Part shown: one piece after another, positions 60,943-64,000 of the stretch
How positions within the stretch are numbered: position 1 is the first letter of the stretch
Layout of the letters: every line of letters begins with the position of its first letter
Assembly (NCBI GenBank): GCA_041394885.1
Contig: JAWKHI010000024.1
Location: 43,079 to 107,078 of the forward strand
Reading direction: 5' to 3'
DNA length: 64,000 bases
DNA from: DSOI01 sp041394885
GTDB taxonomy: Bacteria > Acidobacteriota > Terriglobia > Bryobacterales > Bryobacteraceae
Notes under the pieces: generated by a model
Databases searched by the model: none
Seen by the model: the letters and a program-made list of their open reading frames with translations, nothing else
Told to the model about the DNA's origin: nothing
Position numbers and translations under genes: made by a program

Positions 60943-63900
60943 ATGTTACCTAGCCCTCAGCGCGGCTATCATGAGAGGACGTCAAACAATCAGCAGCTTG
61001 CAAGGAGAATCGCGCGGCTCAGTCCAGCCCGGCGCGCCCTGCTGGAACAACGGCTGCTCGGCTCGCGCAAGCCGGCCGCACCCGTACGCGCAGTCCCGAA
61101 GGCCCCTTCCGGCGACTGCCCGCTCACCCATGTTCAGCGCCAGGTCTGGGCGTTTGAGCGATTGTATCCGGGCACTCCCGCGTACAACGTGATCTGGGTC
61201 AAGGCGCTTCACGGACCCATCGACTTCCCCGCGCTGGAGCGGGCCTTCAACGCCCTGCTGGGCCGTCACGCGATTCTGCGCGCCACCTTCCACAGCACTC
61301 CGGACGGCCCCGTGCAGCGCATCCAGCCGCCGGCGCCTGCTCCCCTCCAGCACCTATTCGTGGAAGCCGGCGCCGCCGATAGCCAGGCGGCCGCGCGGGA
61401 GATCGCGCGCGGAGAGGCGGACCGTGCCTTCGATCTCGAACGCGGCCCTCTCGCCCGGGCAACGTTGATCCGCGTCACCGTCGAAGAGCATTGGCTGTTA
61501 CTCACCGCTCACCACCTCGTTGCCGACGGTTGGTCCATGGGCGTCGCCGAGCGTGACTTGGCCGAACTCTACAACGGATTTCGCCAAGCCCGCGAACCGA
61601 ATCTGCCCTCGCTCCCGATCGAATATGCCGACTGGGCGGCTTGGCTCTCCACGCACGAAACGGACACCGCGTACTGGGTGAACGAACTCGATGGCGCGTC
61701 GCACGAACCAGGCCTCCACACCGACTTTGCTCGCACCCCGAACAGCTTGCCGGCTGGCGTGAATCCGGCGGAAGCGTGGAAAGCCGGCGTGACCGTTCCG
61801 CGTCCCCTGCTTGCCGCCCTCGAAAGCACAGCTCGCGCCTGCGACGCCACCGTCTACGCCCTGCTGATCGCGGCGTGGGCCGCCGTTCTTCACCGCCACG
61901 GCTGTGGCGAAGATCTGATGATCGGCACGCCGCTTGCGGGACGAACCCGTCCCGATCTCGCCAATGTCGTCGGGTTCTTCGCGAACACGCTGCCCTTGCG
62001 CATCGGCATCCAGGGGGACCCCACTTTCGCCGGTCTCGTCGCGCGCGTGAAGCAGAAGGTCCTCGCCGCAGTCGATCGACAGGACGCGCCTGTCACGCCC
62101 GGTTTCCAAACCGCTGTAGCCTACCTCGAGTCACACCCCTCGCAACATCTGTTCAGCGGACTCCGCACCGAACATCTCCTCCTCGATAATCGGTCCGCCC
62201 CGTTCGACACCATGCTTTTCGCCGATCAATTCGCCGGGCAACTTGCGCTGACCGTCGCCCTCCGCAAGCACATCTTCGGCGAATCCACCTGCATCACCAT
62301 CGCCCGTCACCTCGAGCGGTTCCTTGAAGGGATCGCTACTGACCCCGGCCTGCCGGTTTCGGCCTACCCGCTTATGGATGCCGAAGAGCGGCGCGCGGTC
62401 CTCGCTCTGAGCGGAGGAAACACCCGGCCTTACTCCCGTGAGCCAGTCCACGTACTGTTCGAACGGCAGGCCGCGCTCACGCCGGAAAGCGTAGCCCTGG
62501 TCGATGGTGGCCGGACGGTCACCTACGCCGAACTCGGCCGACACAGCACACACATTGCCGCCGCGATCGCCCAGGCTGGCGTCGGCCCAGGATCGATCGT
62601 AGCCGTGCTCTGCGATGGATCGTCCGCCATGGTCGCGGCGTTTCTCGGCGTGATGAAAGCCGGCGCGGCCTACCTGCCGCTCGACATCGCCGACCCGCAA
62701 CTCCGCCTCAGACAGCTCGTTCGAGAAGCCAACGCGCGTCTGGTCCTCACGCCCGGCTGCGAGAGGTTCCCAGGTGTAGACACGCTCCTGCTCAACCAAC
62801 TCCCCGAGGCCAAAACCGTACCGCCGGCCGAAATCACCCCTGACAGCCCGGCCTATGTGATGTACACCTCCGGCTCCACGGGCGTGCCCAAGGCTGTCGT
62901 CGTGCCGCATCGGGGAATCGGCCGCCTTGTCAGAGAATGCAGCTTTGCCCGCCTGGACCCCTCGACCGTATGCCTGCACATGGCCCCGCCGGCGTTTGAC
63001 GCCTCTACGTTCGAAATCTGGGCGCCCCTGCTGAACGGCGGCCTTTGCGTGCTCTATTCCGGCAGCCGCGCGTCCCTCGCCGATATCGGTGACGCCATCC
63101 GCCTGCACGGTGTCAACACGCTGTGGCTGACCAGTTCGCTGTTTAACGCCGTCATCGACGAAGCTCCCCAAATGCTCGCGCCCATCCGCCAACTCTTGAT
63201 TGGCGGCGAGGTTCTTTCCGTCCCGCACGTCACGAAAGCTCTCCGCGCCTTGCCCGCAACCCGGATCGTCAACGGATACGGACCCACCGAGTGCACCACC
63301 TTCGCTTGCTGCTACCCGATCCCGCACGATATTGACCCCAACTCAGCGAGCATTCCCATCGGAACGCCGATCGCCAGCACCAGCGCGTACATCCTTGACG
63401 GCCGCGGCGAGCCGGTGCCACTTGGCGTGCCCGGCGAGCTGTATCTCGGTGGCGACGGAGTCGCCCTCGGCTACCTCGGCCAGCCGGAACTCACCAACGA
63501 GGTCTTTCTCCCCGATCCCTTCCACCCCGGCACCCACCACATTTACAAAACCGGCGACCGCGCCCGCTGGCTGCCCTCCGGCGTCATCGAGTTCCTGGGC
63601 CGCGCCGACGGTCAATTGAAAATCCGAGGCTTCCGCGTGGAACCCGGCGAAGTCGAGGCGGCGCTCCTGGCGCTTCCCTCCATCGCTCAGGCGGCGGTCG
63701 CCGTGCAAGACGGCTCATCCGGTGCGAAACACCTGATCGCCTACGTTGTTCCCAGCGCCCAAGCCGGCACAGGGCGGGGCGCCCTCGAGGCAGGTCGGAA
63801 TTCGCCGCCCCAGCTCCGTTGTGCCGGCGAAGACTTAGGAGGTTCGGGCCAAGCGGACTCCGAATCCATCCGCGCCGCGCTTTCCCATCGCCTGCCTGCC

Positions 63901-64000
63901 TACATGGTGCCTGCAAGAATCGCGATCATTGATCGGCTGCCACTCCGCGACAACGGCAAGATCGACCGTGCGCGGTTGCCCGCCATCCAACACACCCGAG
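60943..64000 (+). CDS. Nonribosomal peptide synthetase, condensation-adenylation (partial, cut by right edge)
   Basis: The frame is open from ATG 60943 to the end of the window (at least 1019 codons). No ribosome binding site precedes this ATG, but no other start codon fits better before the conserved LSPARRALLEQRLL. A condensation domain (about 45-480) has HHLVADG at residues 190-196. The adenylation domain has YTSGSTGVPK near 641, FDASTFEIW (A4), NGYGPTECTT (A5), KTGDRARWL (A7), GRADGQLKIRGFRVEPGEVE (A8) and NGKIDR (A10). The specificity residues read D-A-F-W-L-G-G-T-F, close to a known valine code. An extra 30-residue segment sits before A10. A carrier domain should follow outside the window. 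Confidence 0.9.
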   Translation, partial: MLPSPQRGYHERTSNNQQLARRIARLSPARRALLEQRLLGSRKPAAPVRAVPKAPSGDCPLTHVQRQVWAFERLYPGTPAYNVIWVKALHGPIDFPALERAFNALLGRHAILRATFHSTPDGPVQRIQPPAPAPLQHLFVEAGAADSQAAAREIARGEADRAFDLERGPLARATLIRVTVEEHWLLLTAHHLVADGWSMGVAERDLAELYNGFRQAREPNLPSLPIEYADWAAWLSTHETDTAYWVNELDGASHEPGLHTDFARTPNSLPAGVNPAEAWKAGVTVPRPLLAALESTARACDATVYALLIAAWAAVLHRHGCGEDLMIGTPLAGRTRPDLANVVGFFANTLPLRIGIQGDPTFAGLVARVKQKVLAAVDRQDAPVTPGFQTAVAYLESHPSQHLFSGLRTEHLLLDNRSAPFDTMLFADQFAGQLALTVALRKHIFGESTCITIARHLERFLEGIATDPGLPVSAYPLMDAEERRAVLALSGGNTRPYSREPVHVLFERQAALTPESVALVDGGRTVTYAELGRHSTHIAAAIAQAGVGPGSIVAVLCDGSSAMVAAFLGVMKAGAAYLPLDIADPQLRLRQLVREANARLVLTPGCERFPGVDTLLLNQLPEAKTVPPAEITPDSPAYVMYTSGSTGVPKAVVVPHRGIGRLVRECSFARLDPSTVCLHMAPPAFDASTFEIWAPLLNGGLCVLYSGSRASLADIGDAIRLHGVNTLWLTSSLFNAVIDEAPQMLAPIRQLLIGGEVLSVPHVTKALRALPATRIVNGYGPTECTTFACCYPIPHDIDPNSASIPIGTPIASTSAYILDGRGEPVPLGVPGELYLGGDGVALGYLGQPELTNEVFLPDPFHPGTHHIYKTGDRARWLPSGVIEFLGRADGQLKIRGFRVEPGEVEAALLALPSIAQAAVAVQDGSSGAKHLIAYVVPSAQAGTGRGALEAGRNSPPQLRCAGEDLGGSGQADSESIRAALSHRLPAYMVPARIAIIDRLPLRDNGKIDRARLPAIQHTR
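63763..63828. repeat. Palindromic element inserted in frame in the NRPS adenylation domain
   Basis: GCCGGCACA (63763-63771) and TGTGCCGGC (63820-63828) form a perfect 9-bp inverted repeat, with further GC-rich pairing inside. The 66-bp unit encodes an extra stretch (around GTGRGALEAG and PPQLRCAGED) between the A8 and A10 motifs, where most adenylation domains have no such insert. It looks like a small repeat element that keeps the reading frame. Confidence 0.45.

Overview
The window is GC-rich, with long antisense open frames, and carries no rRNA, tRNA, CRISPR array or insertion sequence that I can see. Its gene content points to an Acidobacteriota genome of the Bryobacterales/Solibacter type. 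The markers are large Oar-like TonB-dependent receptors with an N-terminal carboxypeptidase-regulatory domain, MacB-like permeases (one paired with a PadR regulator), exported proteases ending in the Solibacter-type C-terminal domain (TIGR03437), DUF1080 and DUF885 proteins, and a Tat-exported FAD oxidoreductase. The lineage is inferred from families, not from a marker gene.

Layout. 1-9.6 kb: a MacB-like permease cut by the left edge, a DUF885 lipoprotein, a GT2 glycosyltransferase, signal peptidase I, a small membrane protein, a xylose isomerase-fold protein, a UPF0173 hydrolase, and a TonB-dependent receptor broken by two compensating frameshifts. 9.7-13.3 kb: an MFS transporter, an alpha/beta hydrolase and a sterol-desaturase-type enzyme. 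Two short RNA-like units flank the hydrolase, each ending in a strong intrinsic terminator. 13.4-26 kb: a beta-propeller/CehA-like protein, two paralogous subtilases, a PLP-dependent sulfur amino acid enzyme and a two-subunit molybdenum hydroxylase. 25.4-29.6 kb: miaE-typA, an OFA-family MFS transporter and a small unknown gene.

29.6-38.7 kb is one tightly packed operon on the + strand: NHL-repeat protein, NAD-dependent epimerase, three glycosyltransferases, a DUF3108 protein, a glycosyltransferase-methyltransferase fusion, and an ABC-2 polysaccharide permease with a fused Wzt-like sugar-binding domain. Most genes overlap by the stop/start, so they probably build and export one surface glycan. 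The ATPase for the exporter is not in the window. 38.7-46.4 kb holds a frameshifted MacB-like permease with its PadR regulator and a palindromic operator, a DUF1080 protein, a spermidine-synthase-like membrane protein, a miniature flagellar-rod-like protein, crcB and glgC. 46.5-57.1 kb holds an M4-like metalloprotease, a Tat FAD oxidoreductase, an exported protein of unknown role and an intact TonB-dependent receptor. 57.6-64 kb is the edge of a nonribosomal peptide region: an adenylation-carrier didomain translationally coupled to an unusual Nramp-like transporter, and divergently a condensation-adenylation NRPS that runs off the right edge.

The most unusual item is at about 12.27-12.54 kb. 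It is a self-contained unit with a TTGACA -35 element, a Shine-Dalgarno tract matching the complement of the 16S rRNA tail over about 18 nt, two overlapping mini-ORFs, a downstream anti-Shine-Dalgarno arm that can pair with the first tract over 19 consecutive nucleotides, and a strong terminator.
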